A model generated the notes under the pieces. That model saw only the letters and a program-made list of their open reading frames with translations, was not told the origin of the DNA and did not search any database. Both the position numbers and the translations under genes were made by a program. A stretch of DNA of 64,000 bases, taken from positions 124,001-188,000 of the forward strand of contig NZ_LT707065.1 of assembly GCF_900156745.1 (NCBI RefSeq). Direction: 5' to 3'. Each line of letters opens with the position of its first letter. Within the stretch, counting starts at the first letter, position 1. This document shows, in pieces, positions 22,710-30,793 of this stretch. This DNA comes from Achromobacter sp. MFA1 R4. GTDB taxonomy: Bacteria; Pseudomonadota; Gammaproteobacteria; Burkholderiales; Burkholderiaceae_B.

Positions 22710-23686
22710 GCGAGGCCGCCGTGATTCCTGATGCGGTGGTCGAAGAAGCCATCGCCTGGTCGGTAAAGCTGAACTTCGGCTCGCCCGATCCCGACACCTG
22801 TGCCGCCTTCGAGCGCTGGCGCCGCGCGGCGCCCTTGCATGAGCGCGCCTGGGTGCGAATACAAACGCTGAACGCCGATTTCACCGCCGTGCCGCAGCGG
22901 CTGGCGCTGGACACGCTCGCCGCCGTGGGGACGGCGCAAGGCGCGCGGCGGAAGCAGCGCCGCGCCATGCTCAAGGGCATGCTGCTGTTGGGCGGTCTGA
23001 CGGGCACGGGCTGGGCGGTGCGCGAGCACGCGCCGTGGCAGCGCATGCTGGCGGACGTCAGCACCGGCGTGGGCGGGCGTGACCGTCTGACGCTGGCCGA
23101 CGGGACCTTGCTGGCGCTGAACACCGACAGCGCGGTGGACGTTCGGATGGAAGGCGACGAACGCGTGCTGGTGCTCTATCGTGGCGAGATCTCGATCCAG
23201 ACCGGCGCCGATGCCGCGTCGCCCGTCAAGCGGCCTTTTCTGGTGCGCACACCGTTTGGCGCAGTCCAGGCACTGGGCACGCGCTTCGTGGTGCGCCTGG
23301 ATGACGATTGCGCCCGGGTCAGCGTGCAGCAGCATGCGGTGGCGCTGCGGCCCGGCGACGGCGCCGCCCCGGTGATCGCCGAGGCGGGTCAGGCCGCGCG
23401 GATGGACCGCCTGGGCGCCCGCCTGGTGCGCAAGCCCGCCATGGCGGCCGATGCCTGGCTGGAAGGCGCGATCGAGGGCCACGACATGAGGCTGGCGGAC
23501 CTGCTGGCCGAGTTGGCGCGCTATCGGCATGGCCGCATCAGTTGCGCACCGGACGTCGCCGATCTCCGCGTGTCGGGCACCTATCATGTGAACGACACCG
23601 ACCGCGCCCTTGCCTTCCTCGCCCAGACGCTGCCGATCCGGTTGCGCTACTGGACTCGCTACTGGGTCGCGGTGGGGCCCGCCTGA
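22706..23686 (+). CDS. fecR: FecR-family anti-sigma factor/regulator (second set)
   Basis: 326 residues. The N-terminal region has AIAWSVKLNFG and FERWRRAAPLHERAW; a short hydrophobic segment (MLLLGGLTGTGWAV) follows, then the periplasmic FecR domain (GGRDRLTLADGTLLALNTDS, VQALGTRFVVRLDDD) and an STN-like C-terminus ending YWVAVGPA. It is translationally coupled to the fecI before it and precedes the receptor gene by 121 bases, the standard order fecI-fecR-fecA. Confidence 0.92.
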   Translation: MSEAAVIPDAVVEEAIAWSVKLNFGSPDPDTCAAFERWRRAAPLHERAWVRIQTLNADFTAVPQRLALDTLAAVGTAQGARRKQRRAMLKGMLLLGGLTGTGWAVREHAPWQRMLADVSTGVGGRDRLTLADGTLLALNTDSAVDVRMEGDERVLVLYRGEISIQTGADAASPVKRPFLVRTPFGAVQALGTRFVVRLDDDCARVSVQQHAVALRPGDGAAPVIAEAGQAARMDRLGARLVRKPAMAADAWLEGAIEGHDMRLADLLAELARYRHGRISCAPDVADLRVSGTYHVNDTDRALAFLAQTLPIRLRYWTRYWVAVGPA

Positions 23687-23728
23687 GGCTTTTCCCGCCC
23701 CGTTTGGCGAGCGCCACGATTTATTTTT

Positions 23729-23756
23729 AAAAAAAGTGAGGGGATTTGCGTCTTCG
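23729..23756 (+). promoter_or_regulatory. Putative FecI-type ECF promoter for the receptor gene
   Basis: In the fecR-receptor gap, a run of seven A followed by GTGAGG is placed about one promoter spacer before CGTCTTCG. A-rich -35 and CGTCTT-like -10 elements are the pattern of promoters used by FecI-type sigma factors. It lies 52 bases before the receptor ATG. Pattern match only. Confidence 0.5.
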
Positions 23757-23807
23757 ACCGGCCTACAGGGAAAGAGACCTTTCAACCTGGCCAATCAAGA
23801 TTTCGCA

Positions 23808-26285
23808 ATGACCCTCGCTCGTAACTCCAGGACGGCGCGCCCGGCGCCCGTTCCGACCGTGTTGTCCACCGTGCTTTCCGGCGTGCTGTACGCCGCCGCC
23901 CTGGGCGTCATCTCCCCTGTTGTCCAGGCGCAAAGCGCTGTCGCGGCGCAAGACGCGGAATACACCTTCGCGATTGAAGCCGGCCCGCTGGACCTGGCGC
24001 TGAACCAGTTCGCCCGCGCCGCCGGCGTGAATGTGTCGTTCGACGCCGGGCTGGTGAGCGGATTGCGGACCGAGGGCCTGCAAGGTCGCTGGGGCGTCCA
24101 ACGCGGCTTGAGCGCATTGCTGGCCCGCACCGGATTGGAGGGGGTCAGGTTTTCCAGCGGCGGCTATGCCGTGCGGCGCATGCCCGGCGGCAGCGCGACC
24201 CTGCTCGAACCCGTTACGGTGATGGGGCAGGAATACAGTCTGATGACCGAAGGCACCGGGTCCTACACCACGTCGGAGGTGACGATCGGCAAGGGCGAGC
24301 AGCGGCTGCGCGACATTCCGCAGTCGGTCAGCGTGGTGACCCGCCAGCGCCTGGACGAGCAGAACCTGACTTCGGTGTACGACGCGCTGGAAAACACCAC
24401 TGGCGTGACCCTGCAGCAGAGCCCGCAGGGCGGCAAATACATCTATTCGCGCGGCTTCATCAACAGCGTGATCCAGTACGACGGCGTGCCGCTGGAGCGC
24501 AGCATGTATGGCCGCGCCAGCAACTACTCGGGCGGCACCGCGTTTTATGACCGCGTCGAAGTGCTGCGCGGCGCGGCCGGCCTGCTGCAAGGTTCGGGCT
24601 CGCCCGGCGGCGCGGTGAACCTGGTGCGCAAGCGGCCGCTGGACGAAGACCGCCTCATTGTCGAGACCGCGGCCGGAAGCTGGGACCGCTACGGCATGCA
24701 GATCGACGGCAGCGCCCTCCTGAACGAGGACGGCAGTCTGCGAGGCCGCGCCCTGATCGACCGCCAGGACGAGCGTTCGTTCGTGGACCGGGTGGACATG
24801 AAGAACACCACCGTCTACGCCACCGTCGAGTACGACTTCTCGCCGCGCACCCAGGTGAACCTGGGATACAGCTACGAAGATTTGCGGGGCAGGCCCTCGA
24901 TGTCGGGCCTGCCCCGCTACAGCACTGGCGAAGAGGTGGGCTTCAGGCGATCCACCAGCTTTGGCGCGAACTGGAACCGGCAGGAGACGTCGAACCAGGG
25001 CTTCTACGCCGACTTCACGCACGCGTTCAATGATGACTGGCGCTTCAAGATGACCGGCGCCTACGTGCAGGAGAGCCAGTACCTGAAGTACACCGCGTCG
25101 AGCCGCGCGGTGAATCCGGCGACCCAGATGGCGACCGTCAGCGTAGCCAGGACGGTGGCCGACATCGACACGTCGGGCGTGGACGCGAACCTCACCGGCA
25201 AGTTCCAGGCGTTCGGCCGCACGCACGAGGTGGTGGTGGGCGCCAACTACGGGCACAACAAGATCGACACTTCCTACGCTTACCTGGTCAATTACGCGAC
25301 CTTCAACGCGTTCAATTTCGATCCGGACCTGCCCGAGCCGACCACGGCCGAGATACGCGCAGCCACCGACGAGGTGCGCATCGGCTCGAACCGCGAACTG
25401 GGCTTTTACGGCACCACGCGGCTGCAACTGGCCGATCCCTTGAAGCTGGTGCTAGGCGGCCGGTTCAGCCGCTCCAACCGGGTCTGGACGACCGACACCA
25501 CCACCGCTGGCGTGCTTGTCAACGGGCAGACCAAGCAGGCCAACACCCATTTCACGCCGTATGCCGGCCTGATGCTGGACCTGTCGCCGCAGTGGACCAC
25601 GTACGTGAGCTACACCGACATTTTCCAGCCGCAGAGCGAGGTGAATGCGGCGGGAGAGGCGCTCAAGCCGATCGTGGGTGAAAGCTACGAACTGGGATTG
25701 AAGGGCGAGTTGCTGGACGGCCGTGTGAATACCGCGTTCGCGCTCTTTCGCATCAACCAGAACAACCGCGCCCAGGTCGATTTCAACACCAGCCCGACCT
25801 GCGCTGCCGGCTACTTCTGCTACACCGACGCGGGCAAGGTGCGCAGTCAGGGCTTCGACGCGGAGATCAGCGGCGAGCTGACCCGCGGCTGGAACCTTTA
25901 TGCCGGCTATACCTTCAACACGACCAAGTACCTGAAGGACCAGGATAGCGAAGGCCAGGCGTTCGCGTGGTACACGCCCAAGCACATCTTCCGGCTCTGG
26001 ACCACGTATCAGCTGCCGGGCGACTTGAACGCCTTCACGGTGGGCGGCGGCGTCAATGTGCAGAGCGGGCAGTCGCGCCAGATCGGCGCCACCACCGTAT
26101 ACGCCAGCGGACGCGCGGTGTGGAGCGCCTATGCGAAGTATCAGATCAACCGCAATTGGGCGGCCACGGTCAACCTCAACAACATCTTCGACAAGACCTA
26201 TTACAGCGCCGTCGGCAACCTGGTCAACGGCGTCCAGTACGGCGATCCCCGCAATGCCATGCTGACGCTGCGCGGCACGTTCTGA
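23808..26285 (+). CDS. TonB-dependent siderophore receptor with STN domain (second set)
   Basis: 825 residues. A signal sequence ends near VVQAQSAVA, an STN domain follows (FAIEAGPLDLALNQFARAAG), then the plug (IPQSVSVVTRQRLDEQNL, LRGAAGLLQGSGSPGGAVNL) and a barrel ending in LTLRGTF with the required terminal Phe. The sequence is of the FhuE/FoxA/FpvA class for hydroxamate or mixed siderophores. The ATG at 23808 starts the signal sequence; the upstream frame has no homology and no strong ribosome site is seen. Its own fecI-fecR pair lies upstream and two membrane genes follow at 2- and minus-4-base spacing. The substrate is unknown; it may be a foreign siderophore. Confidence 0.95.
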   Translation: MTLARNSRTARPAPVPTVLSTVLSGVLYAAALGVISPVVQAQSAVAAQDAEYTFAIEAGPLDLALNQFARAAGVNVSFDAGLVSGLRTEGLQGRWGVQRGLSALLARTGLEGVRFSSGGYAVRRMPGGSATLLEPVTVMGQEYSLMTEGTGSYTTSEVTIGKGEQRLRDIPQSVSVVTRQRLDEQNLTSVYDALENTTGVTLQQSPQGGKYIYSRGFINSVIQYDGVPLERSMYGRASNYSGGTAFYDRVEVLRGAAGLLQGSGSPGGAVNLVRKRPLDEDRLIVETAAGSWDRYGMQIDGSALLNEDGSLRGRALIDRQDERSFVDRVDMKNTTVYATVEYDFSPRTQVNLGYSYEDLRGRPSMSGLPRYSTGEEVGFRRSTSFGANWNRQETSNQGFYADFTHAFNDDWRFKMTGAYVQESQYLKYTASSRAVNPATQMATVSVARTVADIDTSGVDANLTGKFQAFGRTHEVVVGANYGHNKIDTSYAYLVNYATFNAFNFDPDLPEPTTAEIRAATDEVRIGSNRELGFYGTTRLQLADPLKLVLGGRFSRSNRVWTTDTTTAGVLVNGQTKQANTHFTPYAGLMLDLSPQWTTYVSYTDIFQPQSEVNAAGEALKPIVGESYELGLKGELLDGRVNTAFALFRINQNNRAQVDFNTSPTCAAGYFCYTDAGKVRSQGFDAEISGELTRGWNLYAGYTFNTTKYLKDQDSEGQAFAWYTPKHIFRLWTTYQLPGDLNAFTVGGGVNVQSGQSRQIGATTVYASGRAVWSAYAKYQINRNWAATVNLNNIFDKTYYSAVGNLVNGVQYGDPRNAMLTLRGTF

Positions 26286-26287
26286 CC

Positions 26288-28165
26288 ATGAAGGCCAGAC
26301 TGCGCCAGCGCATGAGCTGGCTGCACACCTGGTGCGGACTGGTGTGCGCCTGGCTGCTGTGCCTGATCTTCCTGGCGGGCAGCATCAGCGTATTCCGCGC
26401 GCCGGTATCGCGCTGGATGACGGCCGAACCTGCCCTGCCGCCCGCGCTGGCGGTGCTGCCGCAGGAGGCCGTGCTGGCGGCGGCGTCGCGCTTTCTTGCC
26501 GGGCAGCAGGCCGACGCGCGCTTCTGGCGCATCGAGCTGCCCGACGCGCCCGGGCACGCGATCCGGCTGGTCTGGCGCACCGCCGCGGGCGACACGCGCG
26601 AAGCCGCGGTGGATCCGCGCGACGGCGCCCTGCTGCCCCAGCCGTGGGGACGCAGGAGTGAAGGCGGGCGCCATTTCATGACGCTGCACTACACCCTCCA
26701 TGCCGGCACCTTCGGGTTCTGGCTGGTGGGCTGGCTGACGATAGGGATGCTGGCGGCGCTGCTGTCGGGCATCGTGGTGCACAAGCGCATCTTCAAGGAC
26801 TTCTTCACGTTCCGCCTGGGGCGCGGCCAGCGCGCCTGGCTCGATGGCCACAATGCGTCGGCCGTGCTCACCCTGCCGTTCCAGCTGATGATCGCCTACA
26901 CCGGGCTTGCCATCTTCTACACCAGCTACATGCCGGGTCCGCTGCATGCGGTGTATGGCGAGCAAGGCGCGGCGCGCTGGCAGGCGGCGCTCGCGGAAAG
27001 GGCCGCGCCGGCCAGATCGGCCGCGCTGCCGGCGCGCCCGCCGCTGGACGACCGCCTGCCGGCCCGTCAGCAGCTGGGTGTCCTGCTGCATGCCGCGCAA
27101 GCGGCGCTGGCAAGCCCGGCGCGCATGATCATCGTGGAGCGCCCGGGGCAGTCCCGGGAACGCATCAGCGTGTATGGCCGGCCGGACGCCGGGATGGCGA
27201 TACGCGACCTCGTCAGCCCGGCCGGCCGCGCCGTGTTCGACGGCGCCAGCGGCGCGTTTTCCGCCCTGCATCCGGCCGCGGGCACGCCGGCCGACGCGGC
27301 GCATGAAGTGATGGAACGCCTGCATGTGGCCGCCTATGGCGGCTGGACCATCAAGTGGCTGTACTTCATTTGCGGTCTGGCGGGCACGCTGATGATGGCG
27401 ACGGGTGCGGTGCTGTTCACGATCAAGCGGCGCAACAAAGGCCTGGGCGAATTCGGCGCCTGGACGCCGGCGTTCTACCGCATGGCCGAATCGCTCAACG
27501 TGGCGGCGATCGCGGGCGCCTGTCTGGCCTGCATCGCCTACTTCCATGCCAATCGTCTGCTCCCGGCCGCGCTGCCCGCCCGCGACATCTGGGAGATCCG
27601 CGCCTTCTTCCTGGCGTGGCTCCTGGGCCTGGCGCATGCTTGCGCGCGGCCGGCGCCGCGCGCCTGGTTCGAGCAGTTCGCCTGCACCGCGCTGCTGTGC
27701 CTCTTGCTGCCCGTGACGAATGTGCTAACCACCGGGCAGCACGCACTGGCCTATGCACGCGCCGGAGATTGGCAGGCCGCGCTGGTGGAGTCCACCATCG
27801 TTGTGTTCGGCGGCCTGTTCGCGCTGCTGGCCTGGCGCCTGCGCGCGGGCGACTGGGCCACGCCCGGACCGGGACGCGTGACGGCCGCACCGCGCGGCCA
27901 TCGCTGGCGTGTGCTGGGGCGCGTGCTGTGCGCGGTGCTGGGCGGCTATGCCTTGGCCAACCTGGGCGCCATCGTGCTGGCCCTGGCCCTGCCGCTTGGC
28001 GGGCTCGCCAGCCCGGCCATCGGCGTGGTCGTGGCCAGCCTGCTGAGCTTTCTGATCTATGCGCTGGCGGCGCTGTGGGTGTTTGCGGCGCGCGGCGCGT
28101 GGCGTTGGCTGCTGACCGGCATAGCCGTGCTGGCGGCGCTGGCCTGGGCGATGGGGACGGCATGA
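26288..28165 (+). CDS. PepSY-associated membrane protein fused to a DUF3649-like C-terminus, probable siderophore-iron reductase
   Basis: 625 residues with several membrane segments. The N-terminal two-thirds is a PepSY-TM protein (WLHTWCGLVCAWLLCLIFLAG, LHYTLHAGTFGFW, MTTITIKRRN-like loop at FTIKRRNKGLGEFG), a family often found beside ferric-siderophore receptors and linked to inner-membrane reduction or release of iron. The last 90 residues (RVLCAVLGGYALANLGAIV ... FLIYALAALWVFAAR) look like DUF3649, which usually is a separate small protein in such loci. It starts two bases after the receptor stop and overlaps the next gene as ATGA. The reductase role is inferred. Confidence 0.85.
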   Translation: MKARLRQRMSWLHTWCGLVCAWLLCLIFLAGSISVFRAPVSRWMTAEPALPPALAVLPQEAVLAAASRFLAGQQADARFWRIELPDAPGHAIRLVWRTAAGDTREAAVDPRDGALLPQPWGRRSEGGRHFMTLHYTLHAGTFGFWLVGWLTIGMLAALLSGIVVHKRIFKDFFTFRLGRGQRAWLDGHNASAVLTLPFQLMIAYTGLAIFYTSYMPGPLHAVYGEQGAARWQAALAERAAPARSAALPARPPLDDRLPARQQLGVLLHAAQAALASPARMIIVERPGQSRERISVYGRPDAGMAIRDLVSPAGRAVFDGASGAFSALHPAAGTPADAAHEVMERLHVAAYGGWTIKWLYFICGLAGTLMMATGAVLFTIKRRNKGLGEFGAWTPAFYRMAESLNVAAIAGACLACIAYFHANRLLPAALPARDIWEIRAFFLAWLLGLAHACARPAPRAWFEQFACTALLCLLLPVTNVLTTGQHALAYARAGDWQAALVESTIVVFGGLFALLAWRLRAGDWATPGPGRVTAAPRGHRWRVLGRVLCAVLGGYALANLGAIVLALALPLGGLASPAIGVVVASLLSFLIYALAALWVFAARGAWRWLLTGIAVLAALAWAMGTA

Positions 28166-28503
28166 GCACCACTTTTGCCGCCCTTGCATCGCTGGCGCTG
28201 GCCTTCGCCGCCCTCGCCTGCCTGGCGCTGGCCATGGACCGGCATCACGAGCAGGCGACCGGCCGCGAAACGACAACGCCAGGGCTCAGGCACGGCTTGC
28301 GCCTGGGCGCGGCGCTGCTGGCGCTTGCCGCAATGGCAGTCTGCCAGCAGGCCTGGGGCGTCGTGGTGGCAACGCTGGTCTGGCTAGGCATGCTGTCGTG
28401 CGGCGCGATCCTGACCACCCTCACGCTCAGCTACGCGCCGCGGCGGCTCCCGACGCTGGCCACGGCGGCGGCGCTGCTGGGCTTTGGCCTGGCCTGCGCC
28501 TGA
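28162..28503 (+). CDS. Small DUF3325-like membrane protein of the siderophore uptake operon
   Basis: 113 residues with about three to four hydrophobic helices (LALAFAALACLALAMDRHH, GAALLALAAMAVCQQ, GVVVATLVWLGMLSCGA, LPTLATAAALLGFGL). The pattern MDRHH after the first helix and CGA-LTLTLSYAPRR is that of DUF3325, which co-occurs with PepSY and DUF3649 genes after TonB receptors. Function is unknown. Its last 120 bases overlap, on the other strand, the 3' end of the patatin-like gene. Confidence 0.8.
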   Translation: MSTTFAALASLALAFAALACLALAMDRHHEQATGRETTTPGLRHGLRLGAALLALAAMAVCQQAWGVVVATLVWLGMLSCGAILTTLTLSYAPRRLPTLATAAALLGFGLACA

Positions 28504-29796
28504 AACGGTCGGCAACACAAAACCGGGCGGCACATGCGACCACGGGTAGCCCTTCAGGCCCATCTCGTACGCCGTGTCATAGAGCGACCGCATGTATTCC
28601 GTGTCGAACTCTTCTTTATGCGGCGCCCGAAAGCTCGACGGAATGAACGCCAGGTTGAATTCGACGCCATCGCGATGCGCCGTCGTGTAAATGCGGTAAA
28701 GGTCGCCAATACCCTGGCTTTGAATCATGGAAACGACCGCGCGAGCGGCAATGCTCATCGTGGCGCGCTGCACCTGCATCCAGTCCGCATCGAGCCGTGC
28801 GTTGCGGACGATATAGAGTTTGCGTTCGCGCGTGACGCCGAGCATGGCCGTCTCCTCCGCCAGGCGCAAAGAGACGGGATAGGCAAATACCTGCGCCACG
28901 ACGCCGCCATCGACGTGCATTTCCTGATAGCGCTGTCCACCGGCTTCCACGTCGATCATCATTGGCGGAAAGGCGCCCGGAATCGACGTCGAGGCGACCA
29001 TGACCTTCACGAACAGGTCCAATGCCGCCGGACCGCCGTACGATGCGATCTTGCCCATATCCCAGATGACGCCACGGCCTGAATCGAGGTCCGTGGTGCC
29101 GATCAACAGCATGCGTCCCTTGGCGTACTCGGCGGCGATCTCCTTGAGGAGCTCGTCGGTGACGAATTTTCGGGTCAGGCCCAGGAGCGGCCGGTTGTCC
29201 GCCATCGCGTCGCTCAACACGCCGCCCAGCAGGCTGCGCTTCTCCAGCACGTCGCGGGGCGAAGTCATCGTATAGACGTGCTTTAGCGTGGCGTCGTATT
29301 TCTTGCCGATAAACGCGAAAGGGGCAATGAGCGCGCCCGTGCTGATGCCGGTCACCAGCTTGAACTCCGGCCGGGTGCCTGTTTCGGTCCAAGCGTTCAA
29401 CAACCCCGCCGCGAAAGCACCGTTGTCGCCGCCGCCGGAAATCGCAAGGAACACCGCGGGTCCCAGCGCGCCCGTGTGCCCCTGCTGAGCAAGGTAAGCC
29501 TGTTCCCGTTTCAGCGCCTCGTACCCCGCTTGGGCGAGCTCCGTCGCGTTGGCGACGACAAAGTGGCGCACGCCGGGCATCCCGGGGATTTCAGCTTGCT
29601 TGGCGACTTCGTGGGGAACCGCTTGCAGGCGCTGCGGCGCGGTTGTGCACCCCTGCAGGCCAAGCCCGACCGTCATGAAAAGGACGATGAGGATCGCGGG
29701 GCGAATATTCCCCCTGATGGCGACCAGCGTTCTGAACAAGCTCACGAAGAATCCGCGCATGTTTTTCGCCTTTTCGCCCAGGTAGATGCTCGACAA
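28384..29796 (-). CDS. Patatin-like phospholipase, probable lipoprotein
   Basis: 470 residues. A signal segment (ILIVLFMTVGLGLQGC) ends in a lipobox-like LQGC, so the protein is probably lipid-anchored. The patatin core shows the oxyanion loop FLAISGGGDNGAF, the nucleophile motif GISTG and the catalytic Asp in HVDGG. It would act as a serine acyl-hydrolase on lipids. TTG at 29796 has AGGGAG eight bases upstream; an ATG twelve codons later (29760) is an alternative. The expected end of the domain is near YPWSHVPPGF; beyond it about 45 Arg/Gln-rich residues are read antisense to the DUF3325 gene, which suggests loss of the original stop. Function is firm, the tail probably meaningless. Confidence 0.88.
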   Translation of the reverse strand: MSSIYLGEKAKNMRGFFVSLFRTLVAIRGNIRPAILIVLFMTVGLGLQGCTTAPQRLQAVPHEVAKQAEIPGMPGVRHFVVANATELAQAGYEALKREQAYLAQQGHTGALGPAVFLAISGGGDNGAFAAGLLNAWTETGTRPEFKLVTGISTGALIAPFAFIGKKYDATLKHVYTMTSPRDVLEKRSLLGGVLSDAMADNRPLLGLTRKFVTDELLKEIAAEYAKGRMLLIGTTDLDSGRGVIWDMGKIASYGGPAALDLFVKVMVASTSIPGAFPPMMIDVEAGGQRYQEMHVDGGVVAQVFAYPVSLRLAEETAMLGVTRERKLYIVRNARLDADWMQVQRATMSIAARAVVSMIQSQGIGDLYRIYTTAHRDGVEFNLAFIPSSFRAPHKEEFDTEYMRSLYDTAYEMGLKGYPWSHVPPGFVLPTVSGAGQAKAQQRRRRGQRREPPRRVAEREGGQDRAARQHA

Positions 29797-29829
29797 AGGC
29801 CAAGCTCCCTACGCGTTGATCCGAGATTG

Positions 29830-30087
29830 TCAGCCGCGCCCGCGCAGTGCGACCGCCATCGCATCCAGCGCGTACCCGATATTCTGGAGGACTTTGGCGG
29901 TGGCGGTGCGCGTGAACTCGTCAGACGCGGTTTTCATGAATGCAGCCATCAATTCCGGATGTGCCTTGGCGTAGCCGTCACCGAAGATTGAATCGATCTG
30001 GGTTTCCGCTGTCCGCAGATAGCTCTCCGCGCGCTTTTCGGCCAGGGTGTACAGCGTGTCGAGGTTGGCTTCAATGAATTCAGACAT
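29830..30087 (-). CDS. Small conserved-looking protein of unknown function
   Basis: 85 residues, starting MSEFIEANLDTLYTLAEKR. It has no signal peptide or membrane segment and is predicted mostly helical, with charged residues spread evenly; I do not recognise a family. The ATG at 30087 has GGAG seven bases upstream, which makes it a credible gene. It lies 33 bases before the patatin-like gene in the same direction, so the two may be co-transcribed. The 207-base gap upstream (30088-30294) shows nothing clear. Confidence 0.6.
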   Translation of the reverse strand: MSEFIEANLDTLYTLAEKRAESYLRTAETQIDSIFGDGYAKAHPELMAAFMKTASDEFTRTATAKVLQNIGYALDAMAVALRGRG

Positions 30088-30294
30088 GACGGGCTCCAAT
30101 GACGACAGTCGGCAGCTACCAGCCTGGGTTGGTGCGCTTGCTGAAGTCAGCGTAGACCAGCCTGCATCGTGGAAATTGACATTGGTCAACATACCCGGCG
30201 GCCGATGTCTGATCGTTGCCAGCGCCGCGCCTTTGAGCAGCGCTGGCAGGCTGTTGCGGGAGCAACGGCCTGCCCGCGCGCGGTGATACCTCCG

Positions 30295-30510
30295 TCAGAG
30301 CTTGGCCACGGCTACCTCCGTGGCCTTCACGAAGGCGAGCACCTCGGTGCCGACTTGCAGGTCCAGCTCTTTGACGGAGCGCGTCGTGATCACCGAGGTG
30401 ACGATGCCCCCAGGCGTGTCGATCTCGACTTCGGACACGACGGACCCCAGCACGATCTCGCGGATCTTGCCGCGGAACTGGTTGCGGGCATTAATGGATT
30501 GAATGGCCAT
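30295..30510 (-). CDS. Mop-type molybdate/molybdopterin-binding protein (TOBE domain)
   Basis: 71 residues, the size of single-domain Mop proteins. The sequence SARNQ-like INARNQFRGKIREIVLG, then VVSEVEIDTPGG and VTSVITTRSVKELDLQVG, and AFVKATEVAVAK, is the TOBE/Mop pattern. Such proteins assemble into hexamers that bind molybdate and may buffer it for molybdoenzymes. The ATG at 30510 has AGGAG seven bases upstream; longer readings of the frame lack support. No molybdate transporter or molybdoenzyme gene is seen in the window, so its partner is elsewhere. Confidence 0.9.
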   Translation of the reverse strand: MAIQSINARNQFRGKIREIVLGSVVSEVEIDTPGGIVTSVITTRSVKELDLQVGTEVLAFVKATEVAVAKL

Positions 30511-30793
30511 GCGTAACTCCTGTAACGCAACCGGATTGCGTGGTGTGGTGGCCTGCCGACATCGGCAGACACGATAAATCCTGGGGTGGGGCTTTCTTCC
30601 TGGTCTTTTCCAGCCAGCCTGCGCCCGCCGATGGCACAGGGCCAATGGCGTAAGGCAAGGCGGCCCAGCAAGACACCGGCTGGCGCGCCCACTTCACCCA
30701 TTCGCGCCGGCGGATACGTCGAACACGGCGGCGCAGCGCCGCCCAGGCCGCGCCGATACGCGCGTTGACCCCCTGGCCTGTCCCGGCGCTCAT
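30491..30793 (-). CDS. Possible small ORF coupled to the rhodanese gene
   Basis: 100 codons. The only support is position: its ATG overlaps the stop of the rhodanese-fusion gene as ATGA, and it ends 20 bases inside the Mop gene. The product is Arg-rich (RRRVRRIRRREW) with no recognisable domain, and the amino-acid composition is odd for this genome. It fills an otherwise empty 279-base gap. It could be a real peptide, a degraded gene end, or chance. Confidence 0.25.
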   Translation of the reverse strand: MSAGTGQGVNARIGAAWAALRRRVRRIRRREWVKWARQPVSCWAALPYAIGPVPSAGAGWLEKTRKKAPPQDLSCLPMSAGHHTTQSGCVTGVTHGHSIH

